Of a DNA stretch of 6,547 nt, positions 6,159 through 6,547 are shown piece after piece; positions within the stretch are counted from its first letter, which is position 1, and each line of letters begins with the position of its first letter. Location of the stretch: the NCBI GenBank assembly GCA_021819255.1, contig JAKART010000132.1:1-6547 (forward strand), given 5' to 3'. Position numbers and translations under genes: made by a program. The notes beneath the pieces are model-generated. The model was given only the letters and a program-made list of their open reading frames with translations. It was not told the DNA's origin and made no database searches. The DNA comes from Acidobacteriota bacterium (GTDB taxonomy: Bacteria; Acidobacteriota; Terriglobia; Terriglobales; Acidobacteriaceae).

Positions 6159-6547
6159 TCATCGGGGGTGCAGTGCCGTTGCTGCAAGCCACTGCTCCCA
6201 GGCGGCGAGCGCTCGCTCGCACTGGATTCTGTGGCGTTCCTTCTTGTCGCGAACCCTGCGGCGAAGTTCCTCTTCGAGCGGGGGCAACAGGTCAAAGGTG
6301 ATGTTGGCCGGCTGGAACCTTTTGGCCTCCGCGTGGGTGATGTAATGGGTGAGCGATCCGTTGGCGGTGAGCCGCGGCGCCGGGACAGGCCGGGTTCCAT
6401 GGGCGAGCGCGGCGGCAAATCGGCCCGCCAGCAGGCCACTGGCGATGGACTCCGTATAGCCCTCCACGCCGGAGAGTTGTCCGGCGACGAGAATGCCGGG
6501 ATGGGAGCGTAGTTGCAGCGTCTCTTGCAGCAACACGGGAGCCTGAA
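6159..6547 (-). CDS. trmFO: TrmFO tRNA (uracil-54-C5)-methyltransferase, 3' part
   Basis: TrmFO is the folate- and FAD-dependent enzyme that makes 5-methyluridine at position 54 in the T loop of tRNAs, replacing SAM-dependent TrmA in many bacteria. Only the last 128 or so residues are in the window; the frame is open through the right edge and no start is visible (a GTG at 6536 is internal). The visible part shows the FAD-domain signature AGQLSGVEGYTESIASGLLAG, then TANGSLTHYI, then FQPANITFDLLPPL, and a basic helical tail (KKERHRIQCERALAAWEQW), all in the order found at the TrmFO C-terminus. The folate-binding and catalytic cysteine regions may lie outside. It converges on der with 12 bases between stop codons. 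The related GidA/MnmG family lacks this tail. Confidence 0.94.
   Translation of the reverse strand, partial: QAPVLLQETLQLRSHPGILVAGQLSGVEGYTESIASGLLAGRFAAALAHGTRPVPAPRLTANGSLTHYITHAEAKRFQPANITFDLLPPLEEELRRRVRDKKERHRIQCERALAAWEQWLAATALHPR

Overview
The window is a GC-rich, gene-dense stretch of a bacterial chromosome. It holds four housekeeping genes, one small unknown membrane-protein gene and the cut 3' end of a sixth gene. No mobile element, CRISPR array, rRNA or tRNA gene was seen. The gene families (TrmFO rather than TrmA, a two-GTPase Der, a DinG-type helicase, and QueD/QueE with a CX3CX2C radical-SAM motif) suggest a GC-rich, non-enterobacterial lineage. Acidobacteriota of the Terriglobales type is my best guess, but it is an inference from general familiarity and not proven by the sequence.

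Layout. Four genes lie on the minus strand over 122-3987, in transcription order: a DinG/Rad3-type iron-sulfur DNA helicase (3987-1738), an 84-residue two-helix membrane protein of unknown function (1566-1312), queD (1214-807) and queE (805-122). queD and queE are separated by one base and are almost certainly translated as a unit. They carry out two consecutive steps of 7-deazaguanine (preQ0/queuosine) synthesis. The helicase and small protein point the same way but have gaps of 171 and 97 bases after them, so a single operon is possible but not shown.

At 3988-4196 a 209-base divergent region separates the helicase from der, which runs on the plus strand to 6146. This region contains a perfect TATAAT hexamer facing der, embedded in a short dyad, and a strong Shine-Dalgarno sequence that fixes the der start at 4197. 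That start gives Der a basic N-terminal extension of 134 residues before its first GTPase domain. The two GTPase domains are joined by a long, first acidic then mixed linker. After der, only 12 bases away and convergent, lies the 3' part of trmFO, which continues past the right edge.

How the genes relate. QueD/QueE and TrmFO both serve tRNA modification (queuosine precursor; m5U54), and Der acts in 50S ribosome assembly, so most of the window concerns the translation apparatus. The helicase is a genome-maintenance enzyme. I found no strong evidence for a new biological system. The points most worth a second look are the Der extension and linker, the dyad over the der -10 element, and the unknown small membrane protein beside queDE.
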